Positions 1 to 9,011 of a stretch of DNA of 64,000 bases are shown here, in pieces. The first letter of the stretch is position 1, and each line of letters begins with the position of its first letter. The notes under the pieces are model-generated. The model was not told the origin of the DNA. It worked only from the letters and a program-made list of their open reading frames with translations, and did not search any database. Source of the DNA: Macrothele yani (Eukaryota > Arthropoda > Arachnida > Araneae > Macrothelidae); NCBI GenBank assembly GCA_039090855.1, contig CM077013.1, positions 142,993,240 to 143,057,239 of the forward strand, read 5' to 3'. A program made the position numbers and the translations under genes.

Positions 1-145
1 TTCAGGGGTCGTGGATCCGTATGGCTTCCCAACGCTTCCGGTGTCTTGTCGAGTCCAAGCCGAGACGAATATCCGCCGTCATCAGAGCGAAAGGTAGTGC
101 TACAAGTTACTAGACAGGTATCTCTAATTCAATCGCTCTTCAGTG
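1..145 (+). mobile_element. Tc1-like element, 3' terminal fragment
   Basis: This stretch matches the reverse complement of the right-hand part of the Tc1 copy at 1704-2925, covering the end of the transposase region, a short spacer and the inverted-repeat terminus. It ends in CAGTG followed by TA at 146-147, as expected of a Tc1 end with its TA target duplication. The rest lies outside the window. The open frame that starts at 46 runs across the element boundary and is not a gene. Confidence 0.8.
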
Positions 146-637
146 TATGTGATAACGGGGTCGGAGACTTCATTGTTATTAATATGTTGCATAAATTCTT
201 TAACCAATATGTAAAGCCTGGGATATATGTGATGGATCCTGCGTATCTCATTGCCCTATTAGGCGATTTTGCCATTGCTGATATTATACGATTTATCACA
301 GTCCTATGTACTCTGTCTATGCTGTCCTTCTTATATCCAGCCTTTAGACCTTTGCTATCAATTTCTTTATTACTTAGGTAGTCGGGTTTGCATACGTTGT
401 ACTCTCTATGAACCACGCTCTAAATGTGGAAAGTTTGTACTCCTTTGCGCAGTGCGAATCAGGAGGGAAAAGGTTCGGTACTGTTGTCGGTTTATAATAA
501 ACGTTAAAATCGAAGCTGGATACCATTGCCTTGAAAAGCCTCCCAGTGGAGTGCGAAAGCTTGGCGAATCTTTGTGCTGGCTACACCACAAAAATAAACG
601 GATTTAATACGCTATATGCGTTTCATTAGGATTTGAT
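146..637. other. Unassigned sequence between Tc1 fragment and SINE
   Basis: I see no recognisable gene or repeat here. An open frame of about 110 codons on plus (269-607) is somewhat cysteine-rich but matches no family I recognise and starts with no clear context. An AATAAA hexamer lies near 593. It could be old transposon or host intergenic DNA. Confidence 0.4.
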
Positions 638-717
638 AAACTCATTTGGGCCGCCCCGGTGGCGCAGTGGTCTAAGGCGCTGGCCTCTGATCATTCGTCC
701 GTAAGGGGTCCGGGTTC

Positions 718-748
<31 letters not shown>

Positions 749-1129
749 GGATTGGAGGTTTAACGACCACCGTGAGCAACTCAATGGGCTATAAGCAGTC
801 GCCCGTCCCTAATTTAGGGTCACTGGTTCCAGGGAAGGGAGAGAACCAGTGCCGTAAGACAAACACAACATCCATGCCTCACCGGGATTCGAACCCGGAC
901 CCCGTTCGGACGAATGATCAGAGGCCATCGCTTAGACCACTGCGCCACCGGGGCGGCACCGGGTTCGAGTCCCGGTCAGGCATGGATGTTGTGTTTGTCT
1001 TACGGCGCTGGCTCTCTCCCTTCCCTGGAACCAGTGACCCTAAATTAGGGACGGGCGACTGCTTATAGCCCATTGAGTTGCTCACGGTGGTCGTTAAACC
1101 TCCAATCCAATCCAAAAAACTCATTTGGG
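638..1129 (+). mobile_element. SINE-A copy split by a nested SINE-A
   Basis: This tRNA-derived SINE spans 650-720 and 959-1116. The head carries an A-box-like TGGCGCAGTGG and a B-box-like GGTTCGAGTCC. The body follows: CATGGATGTTGTG, TTCCCTGGAACC, ACGGGCGACTGC, then GTTGCTCACGGTGG and an A-rich tail. It is flanked by a perfect 13-bp target duplication, AAACTCATTTGGG, at 638-650 and 1117-1129. The copy is interrupted inside its B box by another SINE-A in reverse orientation. A tRNA-like head, an A-rich tail and long target duplications indicate mobilisation by a LINE. Confidence 0.93.
721..958 (-). mobile_element. SINE-A, full length, nested in another SINE-A
   Basis: A complete SINE-A lies in reverse orientation: the poly-T run at 721-748 is its A tail and GGGGCGGC at 950-957 is its 5' start. 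It is bounded by the 11-bp duplication CCGGGTTCGAG at 710-720 and 959-969, which is part of the host SINE's B box. The insertion is therefore younger than the copy it sits in. Confidence 0.93.
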
Positions 1130-1507
1130 TATGTGCTAAGTTACCACAAATATCCATCCAAACTACCGGAAGCCCGGACACGTGAAACCCCAAAATGACA
1201 CCCATCCACGGACCGAGAGACCCTCGCCACACCAACTGGGACCAAGCTGGGTCCTTTATTTCGGAAACTGTACAAGAAAGTAAATAACAACCTCAAATAA
1301 AAACCATTTTAAACAAAGAGAATTCTCAATATGAAAATTTTAACTATTACACACCGGAAGTTAACTGAATTAAGGTGAAGCTGGTTAACATTCAACCACT
1401 GTTGTTAAGAATCTAGATTACGCAGATATATTTTTATCCCCAGTAACTATTCGTTTGATAAATCGAGTATCGCGTCGACTTCTGAGCAGTTCCAATCACA
1501 CCTCGAC
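1130..1507. other. Unassigned sequence
   Basis: This is the right flank of the SINE target site. I recognise no gene or repeat. It is AT-rich toward its right end. Confidence 0.4.
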
Positions 1508-1628
1508 ACGCCGCTCTGGTGGCGCAGTGATCTAAGCGATGGATTTTGGTTATTCGCCCTAGTTGGGTCCGGGTTCGAATCTCGGTGAGGCATGGATGTT
1601 TGTGTTTGCCTTTCGGCACTGGCTCTCA
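1508..1628 (+). mobile_element. SINE-A fragment (head only)
   Basis: The head with A and B boxes (GGTGGCGCAGTGATC and GGTTCGAATCTC) and the first part of the body, up to the CACTGGCTCTC segment, are present. The rest of the body and the A tail are missing. Confidence 0.8.
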
Positions 1629-1703
1629 ATATGTTACTTGTTCAACACTTGTTATCTGTGTACATTGGTCATTTAGCATATTATAAAATCCATGCTTGAT
1701 GTA
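1629..1703. repeat. Left unit of a short tandem duplication split by Tc1
   Basis: About 75 bp left of the Tc1 element resemble about 75 bp right of it (2930-3012). Both contain ATGTTAC, TCAACACT, ATCTGTGTA and a CCATG(C/T)TTGAT end. Rejoined across the Tc1, they read as a tandem duplication with a period of roughly 85-90 bp. The element therefore probably inserted at a TA inside an existing tandem repeat. Confidence 0.55.
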
Positions 1704-2925
1704 CACTGAAGAGCAATTGAATTAGAGATACATGTCTAGTAACGTGTAGCACCACCTTTCGTCCTGATGACGGCGGCGATTAGTCTCGGCATGGACTCGA
1801 CAAGACACCTGAAGCGTTGGGAAACCATACGGATCCACGACCCCTGAACAAGCTCCCACAGTTCACGAAGATTTGATGGAGGGGGTCAGAGCCTCGAACA
1901 TCTCTCTCGATGGCATCCCAGATGTGCTCTATGGGATTGAGGTCAATTGATCTAACTGGCCAAGGAAGCGAGGTCATGTCGGTGGAGTGTTCATCCAACC
2001 ATTCGGTTACTTTTCGGTAGTGATGGCACGGTGCATTGTCTTGTTGCAAGATGAGGTCCCCAGTGGGATATTGAAGACGCACAAACGGGAGCAAATGGTC
2101 GTCCACGATATCCCTGTAACGTTGACGTGCGAGGGACGATGTCACACGTACCAAGGGTCCCATTTAAGTTAACGTAAACAGTCCCCAGACGAGAATGCCA
2201 CCCCCACCAGCTTGAAGAGTACCCTGCTGGCAAGAAGGATCCATCGCTTCATGTGGTTTGCGCCGTACTCGTATACTGCCATCCACATGTACCAACGTGA
2301 ATCTCACCTCATCAGTCCAGGCAACTTTTTTCCACATGTTTACGGTCCAGAGGCGATGTTCCCGCGCCCATGCTAATTTTTGCACCCTGTGATGTGCGGT
2401 GAGCAGCGGTACCCTCGTGGGACGATGGCTTCTGTACCCCACAGCTAGGAGATGGTTCTGAATGGTGTGGCTGCTTACACGTTTTTGTGCACCAGCGTTA
2501 AATTGCCGAGTGATTTCTTGCATTATGGCCCGTATATCCGCTGTTACAATGCGAGATAGCCGCCGATGACCCCCGCTCATCCACATGCTGTTGTCCACGG
2601 CAGTTGGCCCTTGCAGGGATGGTTTTACCAGATTCGATGTACTCACGGTGCACCCGTGACACAGTGGCTCGTGAAAATCCCAGTGCTTGCACGACTTACG
2701 AGATGGAGTGACCCATTCGTCGGGCCCCGACAATTTGCCCACGATCAAATGCGCTTAGATCCTTCGTCTTACCCATACTGCGTCCGACTCTTACTGATTC
2801 CCGTCGCATCACTCCTTATATTGTCGGATCGCTGCATACGTCATGTCGTTTCCGTTTACAGGGCCGCCCACAGCACCACATTTGCATAACGCCAGCTGTC
2901 TCTAATTCTTCAATTCTCTTCAGTG
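1704..2925 (-). mobile_element. Tc1-like transposon, about 1.22 kb
   Basis: It is flanked by TA at 1702-1703 and 2926-2927. The termini begin CACTGAAGAG on both sides and stay related for about 25 bp (AATTGAA, then ATTAGAGA). The inside is filled by a transposase in reverse orientation. The length and structure are typical of the Tc1 group. The fragment at 1-145 belongs to the same family. Confidence 0.9.
1783..2765 (-). pseudogene. Tc1-like transposase, frameshifted
   Basis: Reading on minus, an N-terminal LSAFDRGQIVGARRMG motif (about 2755-2710) leads into a helix-turn-helix with GFSRATVSRVHREY. The pre-catalytic RRPTRVPLL-type segment and the first catalytic aspartate in WTDEVRF follow. 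The second aspartate is in QQDNAPCH and the glutamate in LNPIEHIWD, with 36 residues between them in this copy. The family cuts and pastes its own element at TA sites. The protein is spread over three frames, changing near 2500-2700 and again at about 2163, so this copy cannot make a functional enzyme. All three catalytic residues are still visible. Confidence 0.88.
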
Positions 2926-3119
2926 TATACTTGTTCACAATGTTACATGATCAACACTGTCTATATCTGTGTAAATTGATCATCTGGCATGCTGTCAACC
3001 ATGTTTGATTTGTACTTGTTGCTGTGAATTATCTGTATCCTGTTTGTCATGTCTTTACCACCAGATCCAATAAGTAATTAAAAAAAAACCTTTCAATAAT
3101 AATAAAACAAAAACAAAAA

Positions 3120-3510
3120 AATATCTCGACACGTTGTTGACCTGAAGCTGGGGAAAACTCATGAGGCTTCTTACGGCATCGTCTGTACACCTTTCCGATC
3201 CTCTACAGGTGCTCAGCGATGGTAGATTTAGAAACTCCCAGTTCTTCTGACAATTTGCAAGAGCTTGTTTGTGGTGTCTTCCACAGTCGCTTGCAGGACG
3301 TCCAAATCAACGATAGATGGCCCACCCGAACTTTCCTTTATTCTCACGCTGAAGTCACTAGCCGTAAATTGCTTGAACCACGTTTGCCTGATCCGAGTAA
3401 CCACCAGAATTTCACCTTCAATAATCTTTCGGACTGCTTCAGCAGCTTTAGAGCCCTGTTTTCCGTAACGTCGCAGCATAACCAATATTTCAAGCTTTGG
3501 AGCCATTGAA
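3120..3510 (-). pseudogene. mariner transposase N-terminal fragment
   Basis: The frame starting MAPKLEILVML at 3506 continues with KAAEAVRKI, WFKQFTASDFSV, GGPSIVDLDVLQATVE and then LGVSKSTIAEHL. These resemble the paired helix-turn-helix DNA-binding region of mariner transposases (WF..F..GDFS, GRPS, D.L, GVS.STV). A stop interrupts the motif after AEHL, and the catalytic domain is missing. The sequence ends in an A-rich stretch near 3120. I see no terminal repeats. Confidence 0.72.
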
Positions 3511-3632
3511 ATTGACCGCGGTACAAGTTCAACGCATGGGTCGCGACATGTGCTTCATACCTCGTTTGATTTCCCACATTACACGCTTTCAGTCGTCTGC
3601 GGCACAGGAAAACTGCCCCGCAGAAAATATGC

Positions 3633-3714
3633 AATTTTTTTTGATTGGGGGTTTAACGACAACCGTGAGAAACTCGATGGGATATAAGCAGTCGCCCGTC
3701 CCTAATTTAGGGCC
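3633..3714 (-). mobile_element. SINE-A tail fragment
   Basis: A poly-T run followed by GATTGGGGGTTTAACGAC and the GCAGTCGCCCGTCCC block form the 3' third of SINE-A in reverse. It breaks off where the second SINE family begins. Confidence 0.8.
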
Positions 3715-4432
3715 TTGGGCCACGGGTGGTCTAGTGGTCAACGTTCGTGACCGCCACGGAGTAAACCTCAGGTGGCGCAGTGGTCTAAGCACTGGCTTTT
3801 AGCCATTCGTCCGAGTTTGGATCCCGGTGAGGAATGATGGTGTGTCTGTCTTTCGGCACTGGCTGCTATCCTTTTCTGGTTCTGGAGCCAGTCCTAAGAT
3901 TGGGACGGGCGACTGTTTAAAACCCATTGAGTTGTTCACAGCAGTCGTTACCAAAAAAAAAAAAAAAAAAGCGATGGCTTTTGATCATTCGTCCGAGATG
4001 GGTCCGGGTTCGAATCCCGGTGAGGCATGGGTGTTGTGTTTGTCTTACGGTCCTGGCTCTCTCCCTTCCCTGGAACCAGTGGCCCTTAATTAAGGACGGG
4101 AGACTGCTTATAGAACACTGAGTTGCTCACGGTGATCGTTAAACCTCCAATAAAAAAACAACAAAAAACAGCAACAACCTCAGGTTCGATCTCAGGCAGG
4201 TACGAACACTCGAACCACTAAATATTTGCCGTGCGTCGGATGGTCACGTTAAGCCGTCGGACCCCGGTAATAAACAAGGTCGTCTTCCTCCCACTTTCTA
4301 CCTAGCTTCCGTGTCACTTTCCTATCGGGCATTCTAGCCCAAATCTCCTAGCTTCCTATTTCTAAGGGTTGCCTAAGACCTGGGGTCAGACACCCGCTTC
4401 CTAAAATCCTCTACATGTGATCTGATCTGATC
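3715..4432 (+). mobile_element. SINE-B, a second tRNA-like SINE, split by SINE-A
   Basis: The head at 3716-3772 reads GGGCCACGGGTGGTCTAGTG with an A-box-like TGGTCTAGTGG. The B box, GGTTCGATCTC, is found only after the SINE-A insertion, at 4183. The body then contains GTTAAGCCGTCGGACCCCGG and ends in a short GATCT repeat near 4415-4432. The AACCTCAGG at the break is duplicated (3764-3772 and 4176-4184), which shows that the SINE-A unit inserted into this element. The 3' end is inferred from the change into SINE-A at 4433. Confidence 0.65.
3773..4175 (+). mobile_element. Dimeric SINE-A inserted in SINE-B
   Basis: Two SINE-A units lie head to tail. Unit one (3773-3951) starts in the A box and ends with GTCGTTACC and a run of A. 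Unit two (about 3971-4172) lacks the first 20-odd bases of the head, starting at GCGATGGC, and ends with an A-rich tail. Only one 9-bp target duplication (AACCTCAGG) encloses both, so they probably inserted as one dimeric RNA or by template switching. Confidence 0.75.
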
Positions 4433-4571
4433 TAATTTAGGGCCACTGGTTCCAGGGAAGGGAAAGAACCAATGGCGTAAGACAAAACACAACATCCAAT
4501 CCTCACCGGGATTCGAACCCGGACCCATGGTCATATACCAGCGCTTAGAAAAGTGCACCTTCGGGACGGCG
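4433..4571 (-). mobile_element. SINE-A fragment
   Basis: The reverse SINE-A body and head are present (GGTTCCAGGGAAGG, GGGATTCGAACCCGGACC). The 3' tail is missing and the 5' end is degenerate (CACCTTCGGGACGGC). Confidence 0.8.
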
Positions 4572-4605
4572 CTATAGTTGTTAATAGTGGTTGCTAGACA
4601 CGTGA

Positions 4606-4826
4606 GCCGCCCCGGTGGCGCAGTGGTCTAAGCGATGGCTTCTGGTCATTTGTTTGGAAGGGGTCCAGGTTCGAATCCCGCTGAGGCATGGATGTTGTGT
4701 TTGTCTTACGGCACTGGCTCTCTCCCTTCCCTGGAGCCACTGGTCCTAAATTAGGGATGGGCGACTGCTTATAGCTCATTGAGTTGCTCACGGTGGTTGT
4801 TAAACCTCCAATAAAAAAACAACAAC
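4606..4826 (+). mobile_element. SINE-A, full length
   Basis: It runs from GCCGCCCCGGTGGCG to CCTCCAATAAAAAAAC. The B box is intact (GGTTCGAATCC). A short possible target duplication, ACACGT, lies at 4598-4603 and again just after the tail. Confidence 0.9.
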
Positions 4827-5147
4827 ACGTAAACCGTCCTCTTCAAGTACTCCCTTTTCGATGTAGCCTTAAATATCAGTATTTATCTAATTATATTATT
4901 TGTCCTGAGAATAACACGCTAACTATTCGTAATTTTTATATTAACAATTTTCGCATACCGTATACTCGCGGCATTTTTTATGACTGCTACAGTCATAAAA
5001 AAAGTGCTAATATGAAAAAATTATTGGAAGTGTACGTATCTATGACTTTCTTACACTCATAAGTATAAGTACAATGAGAGTTCTGTTGAGAAAACTTTAC
5101 AATCTTAAATCAGACATTTTGTTCCAGAAACCTTTTGATATCAATGT
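4827..5147. other. AT-rich sequence, no gene seen
   Basis: This is the AT-rich flank between two SINE copies. It contains a small inverted motif near 4975-5000 (TTTTTTATGACTG and CAGTCATAAAAAAA). No protein family is recognised. Confidence 0.4.
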
Positions 5148-5393
5148 TAATTTCTATTTGCCGCCCCGGTGGCGCAGTGGTCTAAGGCGTTGGCCTCTGA
5201 TCATTCGTCCGTAAGGGGTCCGGGTTCGAATCCCGGTCAGGCATGGATGTTGTGTTTGTCTTACGGCACTGGTTCTCTCCCTTCCCTGGAACCAGTGACC
5301 CTAAATTAGGGACGGGCGACTGCTTATAGCCCATTGAGTTGCTCACGGTGGTCGTTAAACCTCCAATCAAAAAAAAAAAAATAATTTCTATTT
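5148..5393 (+). mobile_element. SINE-A with perfect target duplication
   Basis: A complete copy runs from CCGCCCCGGTGGCG to the A tail. It is bounded by TAATTTCTATTT at 5148-5159 and 5382-5393. The clean 12-bp duplication and intact boxes suggest a fairly recent insertion. Confidence 0.93.
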
Positions 5394-7179
5394 TTAATCG
5401 CGCTTTGAGTTCATTACCTTAAAATCCAGCGTGAAAAAAAAAATAAAAAATATATATATATCAGAATTCGCCTTTTGCGACGTGTTAGCGAATTACTTTT
5501 GCGGCATGTTTATCACTGTCTGTGAAGAGCCGTCACAACTGCATAGACAAAGAAGTTTAACATCCAAGATATTTCTTGTTTTCTTCATGGCGAAGTAACA
5601 ATACATAAAGGAAAACACTGTCAGAAGAAGAATGGGAATAGGCTAACATCTCTCACCCGGTGATATGGTATTTACTTATTTATTTTTTTCTCCTTTGCGA
5701 GACATCTGATGCTGCTGCAGTTAGCTTCAAATGTCGCCAAGTTGAAATGAGTTATGTATGAGATATCTCTTGCGAAAGTCGTGTCCGAGGTGATTCTTGA
5801 CAAAAGATTGTTTTTTTTTCCTTTTCGTTCTTATAGGAATGAGCCTGCTTGAAGATACTCACAGCGACATCTGGTGACAAGTTACACGGAATAAGATCTT
5901 TCAAGTACGGATTTGATGAACTGGCAATGCCAAGCAATTCCTCCGCATTTCGCGGAAAACAGCAAGAAATGATGTGATTTAATAGGCTGCCTTTCAAGTC
6001 CCCCCCCCCTCCTCACTTCTTTGCCTGCTTTCTTTTCTCGATGTCGACGCCTTCAAAAAGTCTTTAGAGATATATGAAGCTGATCCTTGAGAACCGTAAT
6101 CCGACTCACTCTGCAGCAGCAATTTGGAATTAGCAGAAGTGAGTTTCACTCGTAACAACGCTCTGGGAGCCTTTTTTTTTCTATGCCTTTTTTTTCTATG
6201 CCTTTCTTTTTATTGATCACATTCTCAGGAAAGCTGCAATACAACCTGAAATCTGTGCGTAATAAACGGACAAGAGGATACCAAGGCTATTCCTTGGTGC
6301 AGGTGGTGCAGGAACCTAAGCTGAAGGCACCCCCCCCAAAAAAAAATAAGAAAGGCTATTGAAAATATCTCAATGTCAAAATGCTTTTAGTTATATTTAA
6401 AGAATGTTGCTGTTAAAGTTTCAGTCATTAGATTCTAACGAATCACAAACCTTTCAACCAACTGAACGTTACGTTGGAAAGACTGCAGTTGTCATCAGGA
6501 ATGCATTTAGAGAGAGAGAGGGAGGGGGGGTCAAAGGGGTCTTGGCCCCCGAAAGTATTTAATTTTTTGTTAAAATGCGATTTTTAGAAAATGTTTTAAT
6601 TTAATAAAAATGCATCAATTTACATTAGAAGAAAATACTTAATTTTTTTTCTGTTCTTCATTAACTCTTATTTTGCCCTATTGGATTACAAAAGCTTCCA
6701 TTTTTTATCTGCCCTCCCGAAAAAAAAATCTGTTTACGTGACTGGTTGTCATTTTAGTAAACAGAATGTGACCTTCAAGAACATTCGCGGAGGAAAGGCT
6801 TTGAGTTTTGTGAGGATCACTATTCATATGGGCACAAAAAATCGATCTTGCGTTGAAATATCAAAACATTAGTTGTTCTAAAACATAATTGAAAGATTTT
6901 TCGCGCTAACTCTAAAGATCTACAGAAGAAGAGCTGCACAAGACAAATTTTTATAATAATTGGTGCAATGTTTCTCTTTTCTGTGTCTTTCATTCTTACG
7001 ATGTGGTTTCAAATTACAAACAGGGAATATTTTCACTATAAGAGACTGGCTGTATTAATTATTATTCGTACCCGTAAGCTTGTTTCTGCATTTTTGGTAT
7101 CACAATTTAATAAGGGAAAAAGACGCAAAAATTTGATGTTGCGAAAACTGTAGTGGTGACGTGAGGGAGCATTGAGTGT
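5394..7179. other. Intergenic stretch without recognisable gene
   Basis: The stretch is AT-rich with low-complexity runs: C-rich at about 6001-6010, TTTTTTTTCTATGCC repeats near 6170-6210 and a GA-rich run at about 6510. A minus-strand open frame of 81 codons (5752-5997, starting MKGSLLNHIISCCFPRN) matches nothing I recognise. I do not call it a gene. A dispersed repeat at 6590-6735 is listed separately. Confidence 0.5.
6590..6735 (+). repeat. Dispersed repeat R1, copy 1
   Basis: This sequence recurs at 40531-40690. Shared blocks include TTTAATAAAA, TGC(A/G)TCAA(T/C)TTACATT, CTTCATTAA-type and TTATTTTG(C/T)(C/T)CTA, with a C- and A-rich 3' part. It has no coding potential. At 40.5 kb the repeat lies directly after a LINE reverse-transcriptase scrap, so it could be the 3' end of a LINE. 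Confidence 0.6.
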
Positions 7180-7370
7180 CTCGTATATAATGCACCAAAA
7201 AATTTTACGAGACACAGCAATGTTATGTGTTTTATATCATCATCATCAACTATCAATCCGCTGATGGGTGAAGGTCTCCCAAGTTTCTCCCACAACTTTC
7301 TCTCTTGAACCAACTTTCTTCATGTTACTCCCGCATGCTTTAGAATTTCATCCACCCATCTCCCACGTGG
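7180..7370 (-). pseudogene. Non-LTR retrotransposon 3' end (C-terminal codons)
   Basis: Read on minus, the sequence encodes RPRGRWVDEILKHAG, then a stop, then KLVQERKLWEKLGRPSPIS and a run of aspartate codons from a GAT microsatellite. This is the pattern of the C-terminus of many LINE proteins (GRW.DEI..HAG, R..W..LG) followed by a simple-repeat tail. Only the last 60 or so residues are present. Confidence 0.6.
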
Positions 7371-7548
7371 TCTTGTAACGAAGTGAATTTCTCCGTCATT
7401 TTTATCCGCGCCAGGATTCGAACCCGGGTCCCCTCATTCCGGAATAAGTTGCTGTACCAAATGAGCTACGCGGACGTTTTATTCTGATTCCTATCTGCCT
7501 TTATGTCGTGTGCGTCCTTCTGGCAGGTACGTCACATCTCCTGGTACG
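7371..7548 (-). repeat. tRNA-like repeat C, copy 1
   Basis: A tRNA-like segment lies on minus at 7404-7476. It has a possible 7-bp acceptor stem (GTCCGCG with CGCGGAT), GTAGCTCATTTGG as A-box region, and GGGTTCGAATCC as B box and T arm. The anticodon arm does not fold well, so it is probably tRNA-derived and not a working tRNA gene. A copy at 61484-61641 shares both this core and its flanks (TATCTGCCTTTAT upstream, GAGAAATT downstream), which defines a repeat of about 160-170 bp. Confidence 0.65.
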
Positions 7549-7732
7549 TTACAGTCTTTTTCTGGGTCTTTTCCTGTTCCTTGGAATACAATCTAGTATT
7601 TCAGTTGTTCAACGGTGATCAGTTCTTCCTGCAATACACCGATAAGCTATTACATTATGACTACCTCTAACCTAGAGAAATGGAGACCCAACGGGGACGC
7701 AGGTGAAGTTCACAGAGCAGTATATTGATATA

Positions 7733-8952
7733 CACTGAGTGGCCACTTTTTTATGACCACTCCCTCAATACTTCGTTGGGCCACCTTTTGCCTTTAATAC
7801 TGCGTCGATTCTTCGTGGCATGAACTCCACGAGGTGTTGACAGGTGGTTTGTGGAATCTGACACAATGTTTGATGAATAGCACTTTCCAGGAGTGTGAGA
7901 TTGCAGGGTTGTGGATCCAGCTGTCTGATAGCTTCTTCAACTTCATCCCACTAATTCTCAATGGGGTTGAGATCTGGAGATTGTGGGGGCTACCTAAGCA
8001 AAGTAAACTCACTGGCATGTTCCTGAAACCAATCCTGAACAACACGAGTACTATGACAGTCGCATTATCTTGTTGAAAGTAGCCATCGCCATTGAGATAA
8101 ACCATCCACATGACAGGATGCACTTGGTCCGCAACGATTTTTAGATATGATGTGGCAGTCAGACGTTGATCAACACGAATTAAAGGGCGCAAAGCATGCC
8201 AGGAAAACATTCCCCGAACCATAACGTTGCTTCCACCAGCTTGAAGGGTTGTAGCAATGCATTTGGGGTCCATGCTTTCGTGCTGTTTCCGCCAAATTGT
8301 CACTCGGCCATCGGCATGGTGCAACTGAAAACGTGATTCATCGGACCCCATAATTTGTTTCCAATTATCGACTGTCCAATCCTTGTGCTCCTGTGTGAAC
8401 TGGAGACGTTTTGTCTTCTTAACTGCAGACAGCAAAGGTGTTCGAACAGACCTTCGACTGCCATATCCCATCCGATGCAGTTTACGGCGAACAGTGCGTG
8501 CAGAGACCATTTGAAGGGATCCTTGATTAAGATGGTCTGTAAATTGCTGCGCTGTTGCCCTTCTGTTGTCTGTTACCAGTCTGGACACTCTCCGTTCCGC
8601 CTGAGAAGTCACTAGTCGATGACGACCACACGTTGCACGTAGAGACCCAGTTTTTTGGCTGACAGTCCAGTTTTTAAACACTTTAACAACAGCTGCTCTG
8701 GAAAATTTGACGAATGCGGCGGTTTCGGTGACACTCGTTCCATAGCTCCGAGTTCCTACAATCATTCCACGTTGAAAGTCCGTCAAACCGCATATTATAC
8801 CCATCTCGTCACACAAAAATCACTTCTACTACTGTCGCAAGCACTAAGCTTTCCCTTTTTATACTAGCCTCGCCCTCTGGCGGCAACAGCGTGCAGCCAT
8901 AGCTCCTTTGCTTAAAACTGTCAGGTGGTCATAATAAAGTGGCCACTAAGTG
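7733..8952 (-). mobile_element. Tc1-like transposon, 1.22 kb, both termini present
   Basis: The termini are CACTGAGTGGCCACTT and, from the right end, CACTTAGTGGCCACTT. Both continue into TTATGACCAC and are flanked by TA (7731-7732 and 8953-8954). The transposase fills the minus strand. This family is distinct from the 1704-2925 copy but shares the TTATGACCAC motif with the Tc1 element that abuts it on the right. Confidence 0.93.
7795..8816 (-). pseudogene. Tc1-like transposase, one frameshift and two stops
   Basis: An uninterrupted 340-codon frame starts MCDEMGIICGLTDFQRG. The N-terminal paired helix-turn-helix (residues about 10-115) leads to GYGSRRSVRTPLLSA, the first catalytic aspartate in GSDESRF (about 160) and the second in QQDNA (about 250). 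Just after this the frame shifts. The true continuation (WFQEHASEF, SPDLNPIEN with the catalytic glutamate, a PRRIDAVLKAKGGP end) lies in another frame with two stops, so the last 90 residues of the open frame are not the family sequence. A few changes inactivate this otherwise complete gene, so it is one of the younger Tc1 copies here. Confidence 0.9.
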
Positions 8953-9011
8953 TATACAACCCGAGAACCAGCTTTCGGGTTGTAGAGTGTTCGGAGTCAT
9001 AATGGGAAATA

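Noticed and set aside
46..381. 111-codon plus-strand open frame
   Set aside because: It crosses the end of a Tc1 fragment into unrelated DNA.
5752..5997. 81-codon minus-strand open frame
   Set aside because: Composition is protein-like but there is no family match, promoter or splice context. It is too short to support.
7404..7476. Candidate tRNA gene on minus
   Set aside because: Acceptor and T arms fit but the anticodon arm does not, no CCA-type context helps, and a related copy shares long flanks. It is a repeat.
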